From Silurus meridionalis (Eukaryota > Chordata > Actinopteri > Siluriformes > Siluridae): 64,000 nucleotides of DNA. Below are positions 14,111 through 28,062 of the stretch, piece after piece. Every line of letters begins with the position of its first letter. Within the stretch, counting starts at the first letter, position 1. The position numbers and the translations under genes are program-made. The notes beneath the pieces were generated by a model, which saw only the letters and a list, made by a program, of their open reading frames with translations, searched no databases and was not told where the DNA came from. The DNA is taken from assembly GCF_014805685.1 (NCBI RefSeq), contig NC_060886.1, positions 13,228,608-13,292,607 on the forward strand, in the 5' to 3' direction.

Positions 14111-14964
14111 TACTTTCTCAGAGCATATTAATGGAGATGTCTTTACTGGGAAATAGTATTACCAGTTTGATGAGTACATGTGAAAAAAGACTAATAAAAT
14201 CGAGTACTAAAGACTTTTAGACATGGTCTGACATTTTACCATCAACATTTTATCTAGGCAAACGCACAAAATGGCAATCTTGAAAGAAAGCATAACGATG
14301 ACATGGTTTAAGGCACTGAATGAAATAGAGGAATATCCACAGTGCAGCATCTTTATTGTGTTTTAATATCCACAGTGTAGCTTTGGTTCTAAAAATTAAA
14401 CACAAATTCGGCATTTATTAGACCACTTTTGTGCTTACAGGAAAATGTTATAAAATGTATCACTTACTTAAAAATAGATTAAATAAACACAACATTCTTA
14501 TGATAATACTGGCTGTAAAATGCTTAATGTTATGTTGCTCTGGCCTGGTGTTAAGGAAAAAAAAGAAGGAACGTTCATTGCAGTTTTCATAGTTCATTTC
14601 TCCACCTGTCCCCCATTGATTTAATCAACTGTGACTGTGTGTAACCATCTGCAAGGCTGAAATTTGCGTCATGACCTATAACCCTGGGTATGTATTGATG
14701 AACTCTCGCTGCTGTGTTTGCCCAAGGGACTCACTTGCCTGCTTGTGTAACCCCTTGACCCTTATATGCTCAGAAGGAGTGACTCATGTGGGTCAGCAAC
14801 AGTGACTCAGTCTATGCCTGCTTCTCTTTCTTTTAGTCTGAACTGAAGTGAGTCTGAACTGATATTTCACAGATGGATGTGGTATTTGATATGAAGAAGA
14901 AAATCTATCACATCAGTCATTTTTTTGGGTTTGAGCTCTGTAATGCCATAGACTGAACAACTCC

Positions 14965-15364
14965 TCAATATCAAAGAACAGCGGTGAGAGAAATGAACAG
15001 ATGCGAGATGAGAGCTATGCTTCCGAGGTTCAGCTGGGGGGTTGATCTGTGTCTCATGATGAGAGCTTCACAGAGCCAGACAACAAAAAAGATCAAAAGC
15101 CAGGCACTGACAGGACAATTGAGGCTTTTAAGAACCAATACTGTCGCTGCGGAAAGGCCTTCCCTCAATTACAATGTTATTAGCCCCACTATAATAGAAT
15201 AATGCAATCCACCAGGAGACTTTAGCTAATCCCCAGCAGTGGAAAGTTAAATACAGACACTCAGATAAAAGCAGGAGATGGAATATAGAGAGACAGGTGG
15301 ACAGAAGGCCTGAAGAAAATCAGGCAAGCAAAACAAGCAAGGAAGCAAAAAAAAGCAAGCAAGC

Positions 15365-15424
<60 letters not shown>

Positions 15425-16160
15425 AAAAGGAGGAGGAGAAAGCAGGGTAGGGAGCTTGCTTACAAAAGAAGACTGACTGTGTGTATCCGCCACCTCCCAT
15501 TTCATTACTGCTGTGTATCTGAGGCTGTGTGGTCATTTATCATGTGCTGAGCTCGGCAGAAAAACCTTTAATGCTGGCATGTCTGGGCAGGCCCAAGCTG
15601 GGAACTAGGGCATCGTAAGTCTCGCTCGGCCTTCCTCGCCTTGTTCCAGACCCCACGCCTCCAGTCCCAATAGCTCCATATACTAATGAGATCGCACCAT
15701 CAAACCAGTCCCAGCCTGCCTCAAACTGGGAGCCCAAAGTGACAATTCTTGCTTGAGAAACTGCATTGTGCTTGTTTCTATGTCCTGATTTCCTCGTTGA
15801 ACCCAGATTTACTGCCAGCATTTTGTCTGGTGCTGGGAAGCATCTTTACTGCAATTGGAAAACACCAGTGATGTACATTATCTAACCCAAGGTGTACTTG
15901 GGGACTGCATCAGAGCTATATTTGATGTTCTTAAGTAGAGCAATCGAAGGATTAGTGGACCCTCCGTGCTGGTTGAGGGGCTGCAATTGTGAACGGAAAG
16001 ACAGTTCTACTGAATCGTGTGTAGAAGATTATCAGCACCCCGCAGCAGGAAGGAGTATAGCAACAATGACATTGTCAGGATGAATGAGTTATTGCTGAGT
16101 AGGATAGATCTCGCCAATCCTGGCTTCACACTAGCTCCATCTACTGGATGGCCTGATCGA
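14965..16160. promoter_or_regulatory. Candidate conserved non-coding blocks in the nalf1 intron
   Basis: Two GC-balanced, repeat-free blocks at 14965-15200 and 15540-16160 are separated by a (GAAA)n array. They are open in several frames but no frame shows domain features. Their composition differs from the AT-rich surroundings, which can mark constrained non-coding DNA. No direct evidence of function. Confidence 0.2.
15365..15426. repeat. (GAAA)n microsatellite
   Basis: About 15 units of GAAA, flanked by AAGCAAGC-type variant units on the left and an AGGAGGAG stretch on the right. Strong purine-strand asymmetry. Confidence 0.95.
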
Positions 16161-16828
16161 AAGACACGTTCAGTAAGCAAAATAAAATGTACATTTGATG
16201 CACACACAATGCACATTATTTACACTGAGTAGCAAGTTTACATTCCATATATCTGCTATTACAACTGCAAAAATATTATAAATTACAAAAATAATCTTTT
16301 CATTTTGAAAATATTATTACAGGAATACAAAAAAAAACTTCAGTCATCAGACACGAAGCAGTTTGAATGTACCATGTAACGTACCAAAACACAAACAGTA
16401 GTTTGCAGCTGAAGGAAATAGCACGAGTTTTAAGCCTGGCCTTCATCAAAGTGCATCTGACACCTTGTGATCACACGGCCATGCCCTCCTCATCCCTCAC
16501 ACTGTGTGTTTAGCAGCGATAATGCATTTATCCTCATCCCACACTTTAGAAAGGGTGCTCCCCATCACCTCGCTAATGGGGCAGTGGGCACAAACAGAAA
16601 ACACACTGAGGAGAGCGGGATACTCTCAGGTTATAGTAAATACCACACACATACACACACATATAAAGATAAATGGGTTTGAGAGAGGACATAACGGCAT
16701 GTGGAGTGCAGCGGTCGGCCGTAAATACATGCCGCATGTCCTTTGACATCTATAAGCGATCTATTTTATTATATGTGGGTTAAGTAGAGCTGTCTCACAG
16801 CCTAAAGGAGAATCCACATGAGTGTGAA

Positions 16829-16831
16829 TGT

Positions 16832-16872
<41 letters not shown>
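16829..16872. repeat. (TG)n microsatellite
   Basis: Imperfect TG array with TA interruptions at both ends. Confidence 0.9.
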
Positions 16873-16873
<1 letters not shown>

Positions 16874-17689
16874 CAACCAATGTATTTTCCCCTGGTTTTC
16901 ATTAGACACAGTGTGTAGCTACGCTCTAAATTTATCTGCAGACTAGGACTTGGAGCAGGAAGCAGGCTTGCTTCAGACTATGTTGATGGGTATCATCATC
17001 GATGACGGTGCAGATTAATGGTCCTGAAGAAGGATGTGACATTCATGCTCTGTTGGTTCCATGTGTCCACACTCACTGCCCAATCTCAGCTGATTTGTGG
17101 AAATTAGCCTCTTACTCTCTCTCCCACTCTCTTTCTCTCTGTGTGTCTCGATGCAGGTGGCCTTGCCCACACCACACCATGCCAAATGAGCTCAGAATTA
17201 ATGACATCATGTCCCAGCTCCAAATACCAACAGCATACCTCATACTCTCCAGGGCTTGCCTCATGTTTCCTTTGTATTTGCATGCAGGTCTTTGCGCTTA
17301 TTGTCCTTTGCATTGTGATCAGTTCCCAGTCCTGACAGACACGTACAAAATCTTTTCTTTATCTAGTTGTGTTGTGAATTCGCATCACACTGTATTATCT
17401 TTTCCCAAGAGCTCCATTTAGATTATACACTGAAATGGAAATAAGAGTCAATTTATCCTCTGAATTCTTTATCACATTATAAGAGGTTGATAACATTTTA
17501 CAGAAATTCATGAAATGGATGAAAGTTTGGCATGCAGCTGTTCACAGTGAGATTTCAGATTCTGCTCATGTTGCAGCAGCTTGGTGGCTACAAAAAAATG
17601 GTCCTATGAGTATCATCTTATACAGCTTGTAAATAAAAGATTTATTAAATAATAGTATAATAGTGAATAATAGTGAGTCTAAATTTCTT

Positions 17690-17825
17690 TTGTTTTAGTG
17701 TCAACACTGAAGACGGTAATTACACATACAGTACAGAGATCAATGTTCAAGAAATCCTGAACAAGCGATTTTAAACTTTTCACCTAAACACTATTTAATT
17801 GCTTATTACATTTGTATACATGTTA
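17690..17825 (+). repeat. Duplicated about 130-bp segment, copy 1
   Basis: From TTTCTTTTGTTTTAGTG onward this segment matches 20205-20335 for about 130 bases (shared words GTCAACACTGAAGACG, TCAATGTTCAAGAAATC, ACAAGCGATTTTAA). It looks like an acceptor followed by 25 open codons and a stop. It is broken off by the SINE at 17826. Confidence 0.6.
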
Positions 17826-17916
17826 TGGAAAGCACGGTAGCACAGTGGGTATCGCTGCCACATCGCAGCTCCAGGGTCCAGTGTGATCCTTAGCTCAGGT
17901 AATTGCTACTGTGTAA

Positions 17917-17962
<46 letters not shown>

Positions 17963-18065
17963 ATGGTGGGTATATTCCTGTCCCTCAGTGTTGCCAGGAT
18001 GGATTATAATTTAGCCATGACACTGACCAGGATAAATTGATTAATATTTATGAGTAAATTAATAA
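17826..18065 (+). repeat. tRNA-derived SINE copy with an internal (TG)n expansion
   Basis: The head contains TAGCACAGTGGG, a near-perfect RNA polymerase III A box, followed by the CACATCGCAGCTCCAGGG shared with the copy at 4992. A (TG)n array of about 40 bases (17921-17961) sits in the body. The end is ACTGACCAGGATAAATTG, as in the other copies. Confidence 0.65.
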
Positions 18066-18777
18066 AAAAGTTGAATTGGGGAGAACTAATAACTAATATT
18101 TCACATTACTACATTTCACTAATGTCACATTTCTACTGAAAAAGGTTCACAAGATTCACAAGGCAATGTTGACAGTAAATGCTGCTACCTGTGGGCAAAT
18201 ACATTTATGTCACTTGTTACCAGACTGTCAGATTTAGTTTACCTATAAAGAGATTTAAAATCAATTTCTTTTTTTCATATTGATTATACTGACTAAAGCT
18301 CAAGAAAATTGGATCATTGTGCATTTTCCCTAAGCCAGTAGGCCATTTTCTGTAACACATTCTGATGCCCACTGATAACTGCAACAGCCTATTATCTGAT
18401 TTCACTTATGAAAGTATGTTTACTTTGAAAGTCAGTCACCCACGAAAGGACATTCACCGAGGTTCATTTCTACCTATTTCTGTGATCTGTTATCCTCCAC
18501 TAATGTCTTCTTTACTTTTTTCTCATCATTATTTGATCCAACATTAGCAAACATTTACTAGGAGGTTTATCCTCTGAGAATCAAATCTACCTGCTTACGG
18601 TACATGAGAATACAGAAAGCAAGATTTTTTTTATCAAGTACACACTAGTGACAAAATAAATATTTCATTAGAGTGGAGCTGAGATTTGACAAGATGTAGG
18701 ATTCTGCCATGTGCAGTCAGGCAAGATGCTGAGGCAATAAGAGTGATTAAATGCAATTAAAACAAGATACTAAATAT

Positions 18778-18807
18778 CTAGCTAGCTAGCTAGCTAGCTA
18801 GCTAGCT
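18778..18807. repeat. (CTAG)n tandem repeat
   Basis: About seven units of CTAG/GCTA, a self-complementary repeat in which every unit can pair with any other. Confidence 0.9.
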
Positions 18808-18949
18808 TTCTTTAGTGTTACACAACTGCACATTTTCTGAGGGGTATCATGGTTGGTGCCCCCTCCCTTTACCAAAACAGACTGGAAAATATTAGAATAA
18901 TTACACTACATGCAGCCCCCCAACCCCCTAATTTGCAGCACCCCTGTTA

Positions 18950-19345
18950 TACTGCATACCCCGTTTTTGCTATTACAATTTGTTCACTGGACCTCACAAG
19001 CCTAGCTCAAACATGTTCCAGCATGACAGTGCCCTTGAGCACAAAGCAAGGTTTGTCAAAAAATCCTAGATGACTTGAACAATGTCCTGACCTCAATTCT
19101 ACTGAACACCTTTGGGATAAACTGGAACGCTGACTGCATGCCAGGTCTTCTCGACTGACATCAGTGCCTGACCTCACTAATATTTTTGTGCTTGAAAGAG
19201 CCAAAGCAGTACTATAAAAAATGGGGAATGCTTTTCCAGAAGAGGAACAACAAAGGGTTTATTGCAATTTTAATGCCATGTCTAGAATAGAATGTTTAAC
19301 AAGGCTATATTGGAAAGATGGGCTGGTGTCCACATAACTTCAGCC
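18950..19345 (+). repeat. Tc1-derived repeat, plus orientation
   Basis: Around 19080-19200 the plus strand holds a decayed transposase end: a stretch equivalent to DLNxIEHLWDKLERRLHARS, followed by PDLTNIFVLERAKA. It ends with GGTGTCCACATAACTTC at 19327, an element end. Similar copies stand at 19390, 20782 and 40632. Confidence 0.55.
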
Positions 19346-19389
19346 TCACATTCATATGTATTTGTTAAACAGTATGTTCAGTTAAAACC

Positions 19390-19795
19390 CCCCAACTATT
19401 ATAGTAGCTTCTCCTGCAGATGTTTTTACTAGATTTTGAAGCATGGCTGTGAGCATTTGCCTATTCAGCCACAACAGCATTAATGAGATCAGGCACTGCT
19501 GTTAGGCAAAAAAACCTGGTATACAGTCTGGATTCTAGTTCATCCCAAACAGTTTTAGTGGCACTGAGGTCATGGATCTGTGCAGATTACTTGAGTTTTC
19601 CTATTCCAACCTTGTTTTTACAAACCTCACATTGCGCAGAGAGGAACTGTCATTCTAGACCCAGCTTAGTAAACATATTTCCAGGGAAGGGAAATTGTAA
19701 TTCTACAACATGAAAGACATTCTAAACAATTGTGTGCTGGCAACAGTTTGGAGAAGTCCCATATGTGTCCAGAAAGCTTTGGCCATAAAATGTGC
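19390..19795 (-). repeat. Tc1-derived repeat, minus orientation
   Basis: Plus-strand words ACTAGATTTTGAAGCATGGC, AACAGTTTTAGTGGCACTGA and the end CTTTGGCCATAAA are the reverse complement of the family present just upstream at 18950-19345. The two copies lie about 45 bases apart in opposite directions. Confidence 0.5.
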
Positions 19796-20204
19796 ATCAT
19801 TCCCAGCTTTACTTTTCCATACCACATTTCCATATGTTTAATACCTTTTCTTACAGCCGTTATTATTATAAAACTATCAGCATTAGGATGTTTATTAGCA
19901 GGAAATTTTCTTGTGAGCTAACCCAAAACAGGTGTCTCTTTATCTGCTGGTATATCTCTCTTGTATATCAATCTATAGCGGATTTAGCATCCTAACATCC
20001 CAGTCTTTTATTGGTGAACTGACACAGACACGTAAAGATGATGTCATGTGTTGTCTTAACTATAAATGATGACTGCTATAAAAGAAGACATTCTCAAGCT
20101 CAAAACTACAAAGTGTCTTTAGTGCAATATTGCTCATTCATTATGCCTTTTAATGCTTGCCAGGATATCAGAATGGGCTCCAAGGAAAATGTATCAGAGT
20201 ATTT

Positions 20205-20335
20205 CTTTTGTTTCAGTGTCAACACTGAAGACGATAATTGCACATATAGTACAGAGATCAATGTTCAAGAAATCCCGAACAAGCGATTTTAATCTAAACA
20301 CTCTTTAATTGCTTATTACATGTGTATACATATTG
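20205..20335 (+). repeat. Duplicated about 130-bp segment, copy 2
   Basis: Partner of 17690-17825, 2.5 kb downstream in the same orientation. Among the differences inside the open frame, three change the residue (Gly/Asp, Tyr/Cys, Leu/Pro) and one is silent. That is not the pattern of a protected protein. The source element or gene is not recognised. Confidence 0.6.
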
Positions 20336-20781
20336 TACTATGTAACATGAAATGTGACTTTTGCTAAGCCATGGCTTTTCACAGCTGAGAGCTTTCAGCA
20401 TAACCTTCAGCATTGCTTTTATAAAGAGAGACGACTTCACCAGTTTGGTCTCGGATGGTTTGGTGATTGACAGCCTGCTTGAAGTAGCATTGTGCAATTT
20501 GTTTTTTGATACCTCTACAGTGGTTCTGACAAATGGAAAATTATTTAGAGCTGTGGGACTACTGTATTAGCAATCAAAACTGAGGACATACTATATGGAG
20601 AAGGGATGGAGTGATGCAGTTATGATTAACTCTGGGAAAAGAAAAAGTAACACAAAATCTTCTTGATGCCTAAATTTATGTGCAGCAGAAATTTCTGGTG
20701 TATTGCAGTTAAGTGAATAAAAAAGTAGGTCTGTAGTTAAAGAACAGTAAATGGTGGAGAAGAGTAAAATAAATGTACTCT

Positions 20782-22715
<1,934 letters not shown>

Positions 22716-23493
22716 CGAAGCAGACGATCATTACATCCAACAATCGTCTGTATTCGGTCCAGCTCGGATTGACTGCAGTGCATTCTGGGACTCCTAATGC
22801 AGGAGGGGATTACTGTGGACATGCAATCAAACAAAACAAACAAACTGACATATCTAGACAGGACGTATGAACGTTAAAAAACACTGGACAAACTTTAATC
22901 CAATGTCATGAACAAGGGACAACACCACAGCCTTTTGTTGAAAGAGACCTCTCTAGGGTGGAGTTCTCTCGCACCATATTTTTTACACTGTGTCAAATGG
23001 TTTGGATTTTCAGTTGCACTAGACGACTACAGGATCTCTTCATGTTCTCGTTTTCTTTTCATTACTGGTCTTTGTGCAGGAAAGGATGGGACATGTGGAT
23101 GGCTTAAGTGTATATTATCAAATTTAAAGTATGAGTGTGTGCATGTGTGTGTGTATGTGTGCATTATCTGTGCCCAACCATATGCTTCATATATGCTGCT
23201 CTGTCCATCACAAAGATTACTATGGAGCCTAGAGAAAAATGAAAGTCGGAAAGTAGAAATCTACTGAATTCAATGTCCAAATCAAAACCCAGCATTTTGA
23301 TTTGCTAATTGATTCTTCCTTACTAAAGCTGACTGGTCAAACAATAGTTTTCTTCTTCTTCATACAGTAGTTCCTTCTGTCCCATGCCATTGCAATGTCA
23401 TTGGGACAGAAGGAGGTTGTGAGGCTCCAGTTATGTGTGCAATATACAGAAAAGTTATTGACTGGAAGTAGAAGTGCTTTCTGAGAATATTAT

Positions 23494-23542
<49 letters not shown>

Positions 23543-26500
23543 GAACAATGGTAGTCTTTGAGATATGATTCAATACCATGATAAATGTTTCCTCTTTTCT
23601 ATTTTCAATCAACATGCACAAAAGCAAACACTCCCTAAGCCTGCTTTCTTTCCTGCCCTTAGTAGGATATTTCTATAAATATTTTCTTTACTCTTTATTC
23701 GATAGCTGCATGTTATTACTAAATAGATAACATTTTTATTAATAAACCCAAATGATATGAAGACGTTCAGAGCGCAATGTATTTTAAGCAGATTCTCAGA
23801 TGAAACGATGCCTGATTTTATTTGGATTATGGACATAGCCAGAAAGAACATAAGAGTAAAAAAAAATATACCCATTGCTTTGCTGAATCTCTCATATCTT
23901 CCACAGTAAAGGGCTTTTTCCATTGTTTACACATGCACACATTCACACACACTTTTGCAATTCTTGCTTGTAGAGAGTAATATGGCTTGGACTGCTCAGT
24001 TGCAAATTTTTTTAATTTTTATTTTAGAATAGATATGTATTAATAAAACACTATATATAGATATATTTGTTGCTGAATCGATGTGACAAGCAGCCATAAA
24101 GTCACACAGCTCCCTATGGCCAGGTCCTTTATGAGTGACCCAAAGATATGAGAGTGTTTTTTTTTTTTTTGTCTTTTTTTTTTTTTTGACTGAGCAGGAG
24201 CAGGGGAGGAGATGCTAAGGGCTGATTTCCTGTACCCCCCACCCCCTTTTTATACAGTTTTACGCTAGAAAAATATGAGCTACATTCATATTCATAGTGG
24301 CTCAGAGACACAATAATGATTAGCATTTTAAGAGCATGAGTGTTCAGATTTGTTCTTCATGATTGACCTGAGTCACAGTAGATAGCTTGTGCTCCAAACA
24401 GCATTCTTAGGCCAGCGGCAGAGACAGGGTCAGTAACTTCTATTCTGTTGTACAACCCATATCATTCAGAAAAATATAACTAACTAGCATTGACTTCTTT
24501 TATAGACTTTTTATAAATCTATTGATTTGAGATTTCTGGGGTTCCTCTGTTTTAGGAAAAAGCATGGCCATAAACTACTGATGTTCGGAAATCATTTACC
24601 AAATTTAAGAGCTTGTTTCTCTTCTCATATATACCACACCTTCATAAAATCTTTTTTTTTTTAATTTTATTTATTTATTTTTTTGTCTTATTCATTTTAC
24701 AGGAAACTAAGTATGGTAGATCAGAAAGCTCAAATATTTGGCCTCTGTAGCCCCTCTGCAAAATTGTAAGAAATACTGAATATTTGATTTTGGGTTTGCA
24801 ACTAAGATTTGCAAACTGGAGTTGTATTACCTGATTTATTTTTGGATATTGAATCAGTTGTGCATTTATCAGATAAATTAAATTAGTAAATTAGTAAAAC
24901 TACAACCTTCACTTTCTTTCTAACAAATGTTACTTTATTCTCTTTATTTCACAAACATAGTAAGATGTCAAATAAAAGGAATTATATTAAATAAAATTGG
25001 ATAGTATAATAATGGTATATTACCATTAGAATACAGAAATGCATTTTATTAGCAACAAAACCTCTGGGTGAGTTACTGTGGGAATGTAAATCGAAATAGA
25101 AAATGTCAAGTAATTCTTGAACACACTCTCAATTTTCAGTTCCCAAATACTTAAAGAAACTGAGATATTTAAAAGTAGAATGATTAAAACTAAAATAAAT
25201 ATGGGTAAGAAATGTACTGGATCTTTCAGGTGTCCCTGTGAGGCATGGCTTTGGTACAGCAAGGACTTGTGTAATGAATAATTAAAAAAAGACCACAGAG
25301 AGATGGCTCTCCTGAGATCTTATTAGTGTACTCATAACACCGGAGCCTCTTTTGAGACCACCTGCTCTGGAGTGGCACAGAGAGAGAGAGAGAGAGAGAG
25401 AGAAGGAATTATTCACCCCATTCACCTCCTCTAGACACACGCAGCAGATACACAATAATCCACAAATAAACAGTTCCATCCCTTCCATCTGGACCTGTAA
25501 GGAGAAAGGAGAAGGAGTATAATAGAACAAGAAGTGAAAAGACTGGTGAGACTAAAATACGAACGATGTAAGGAAAGAAAGCCATAGCCAAAAAAAAATT
25601 AAAAATGGAAAGAGACAATGTGTGGGAAATGCCCAATGCTCCAATTTAGTTTGAGTGTTTAAAAACTCAGCAGCATGAGCTTACATGAGTTTCACCAAAC
25701 ACATAAATTTACATTAATGAATGTGTGCTGTTACATGCCCTCTTCTGGAACCATTCACCTATTCTGTGTGTACATTGAAAATCAGGAAGAAATTTGCAAA
25801 ACCACAGGGTCTGCAATGTTACTGTATAGGTGATATCATTCAGCCTAACTTTATTGAGCACTGATGTGAATGAGAAATTGCCAGCTAATGTCAGCACTTC
25901 CCATGTCACACAACATCAGCATACCAAATCTGTGAATGAAACCGTTGTATCTGCAGGTAGCTAAAATGATTCTGAATCTCCTTGTACCATTTCACATTGT
26001 GTGTGTGTATGTTTGTGTGGGTTCAGCTACTGTGCCTCGGTGGCCCACAAGAATGAATGAAACAGATGCCTGGTATTATTGCTCAATATCACCAAACCTA
26101 CAAATAAGATGTATTTTATGCTTGCACACATACAGTATGTTTTCATTTTCAGCTATAGATGCAATCGTGTAAGTATTTTGCCCATGAAACATTTTCACTT
26201 AGCAAGCAGAAATACTTTTTTCTTTCTTTCTCCTTCTCTCTTTCTTGCTCTCTCTCTATCCTGTGGACCTATGCAGCCCTGAACCTCAGTCGTTTTTCTG
26301 TTGTAAATATGTTATAAGAATGCTTATTTATGTGTGGTTTTGTTTCCTTGCGTGGAGGTTTCCTTGCATTCTGAGTTTGTGTCCTTTTTTATTCCTCTTT
26401 TGGAAGTGTCTGATTTTCTATTTTTATTTTGTATTTTTTTTGTTTGTTTCGACTGAGAATTATTCTGAGTGGTGTGGTTTAACCATAAGGACTATCCTCT

Positions 26501-26990
26501 GAATCGCAACCTCGGCACCTGAAGGCTGTGATTAAAAAAAAAGTTTAAAAAAAAAGTAAACAAAAGTGAAACAACACAAAAAGTATAAAAAAGTTAAAAG
26601 GCATATAGAGGTTAAAAAGGCATATAGAGATAACATTAAGAATATGATTATTTAAAGAAAAGGATTATTATATTACCGGTATATTGTAATAATATAGATT
26701 ATTTAGTTCAGCAACTTCTTTAATTTTTTACAAACAACTTTGAAGAATTATTTATAAAACAAACACACAGTTCATGATCTTTTCAAAAGTATGAAAACTA
26801 CTACTAAAATGGTTAAAAATGTGTTCTGATGAAAATAAATACAGAGCTGTAATCTGTTAGTTTGTGTGTTGTCGTTATGATTTAAACTTAAAAGATTTCA
26901 TAGCACCCCCATTCTTTACCAAATGAATGACATTGGTGAAATGTGATAGGTATTTTAATTTTAAACAAACCTGCATAGATTTATCAGAAA
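22716..26990 (+). other. nalf1 3' UTR and downstream intergenic sequence
   Basis: No coding region is supported here. The start is presumably nalf1 3' UTR, but its end cannot be fixed because several AATAAA-like words occur. The first part contains a short inverted repeat just after the stop (arms of seven at 22722 and 22743) and a longer hairpin at 23373-23413. Further on are an (AAT)n array near 23496, T-runs at 24157-24187, an (AG)n array at 25380 and AT-rich sequence. Short open frames, such as one around 25936-26172 with a WYYC motif, lack any domain order and look like chance. Confidence 0.5.
23496..23541. repeat. (AAT)n microsatellite
   Basis: About 15 AAT units in the presumed nalf1 3' flank. 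Confidence 0.95.
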
Positions 26991-27019
26991 TGTAACACAG
27001 TGATGAATTTTATATATAT

Positions 27020-28062
27020 AGTATCTCACAAAAGTGAGTACACCCATCAAATTACAGAAACCATTTTATTATATGTTTTTAGGGGCCAATACGATAGAAA
27101 TGAATCTTGGATATATTTTACAGTAGTCAATGTGCGGCTTGTATAGCAGTGCAGATTTACTGTCCTCAAAAAATAACTCAACATTCAGCCATTAATGTCA
27201 AAATAGCTGGCAACAAAAATGAGTACACCCTAAGGGAACATGTGAAAACTGTGTCAATATTTGTTTGAGCACCAGTGTTATCTAGCACTGCCTTAATCCA
27301 AACAAATTTATCTTAGTCTCATCAGACCACAGGACATGGTTTCAGTAATTCTTGAACTGTTTGCAGGATTTCTTGTGAGCCAGATTTAGAAAAGGCTTCC
27401 TTCTGGGATGACGGCCATGCAAAACGACTTGTTGCAGTGGGTCTGAGTATGTGTCTAAGCACTGACAAGTGAAAGTTCTGCTTCTGCAACCTCTAAAGCA
27501 ATCCTGGCTGCACTAATGCGTCTGTGTTTGGAAACCTGTTTCTGCACCTGACGCACAGCAGGAGGACTCAACTTCTTTGATTATCCCCTTGCGACGCCTG
27601 TTCCGAGTGGAACCAATCTTGTAAAACCTCTGTATGACCCTGGCCATTGTACTGTTATTCAGTATCAGGGTGATACCGATCTTCTTATAGCCTAGGCCAT
27701 CTTTGTAGAGATCAATAATTCGAATAATCAAATCCACAGAGATTCTTTGCCATGAGGTGCCATGTTGAACATCCAATGGTCATTATGAGAGAATTGTACT
27801 CAAAGCACCAAGTATTTTTAAATGCTCTAATTCACGATACACAAATGTGTATGGTCCTGTAAAGCAGACAAAAACATGAACATGATAAAAAGGACACAAT
27901 TATCATGGATACACGATGTACAGCTGTTATCAGTTAGGGTGTACTCACTTTTGTTGCCAGCTATTTAGAAAATAATGGTTATTTTCAGAGGACAGAAAAT
28001 CTGTACTGCTATACAAGCTGCACATTAAATACTCTAAATATCCAGTTTTCATTATGTTGAAA
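27020..28062 (-). mobile_element. Tc1-like transposon relic with long inverted repeats, outer right end missing
   Basis: The left end carries the terminal word CTCACAAAAGTGAGTACACC, and an inner repeat AAATGAGTACACCCT stands about 200 bases in. This is the inverted-repeat/direct-repeat layout of many fish Tc1 elements. The right arm mirrors the inner part: GGGTGTACTCACTTTTGTTG at about 27938, then a stretch complementary to 27120-27210. It stops at about 28060 before its outer end, where LINE sequence begins. The minus strand at 27513-27776 encodes the N-terminal DNA-binding part of a transposase (DLYKDGLGYKKI, then a basic RNRRRKG). The catalytic domain is mostly gone. Confidence 0.75.

Noticed and set aside
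25936..26172. Open frame with NETDAWYYCS, resembling the end of an immunoglobulin V domain
   Set aside because: The residues before it lack the first cysteine and tryptophan at the expected distances and there is no exon border; a (GT)n stretch lies in the middle.
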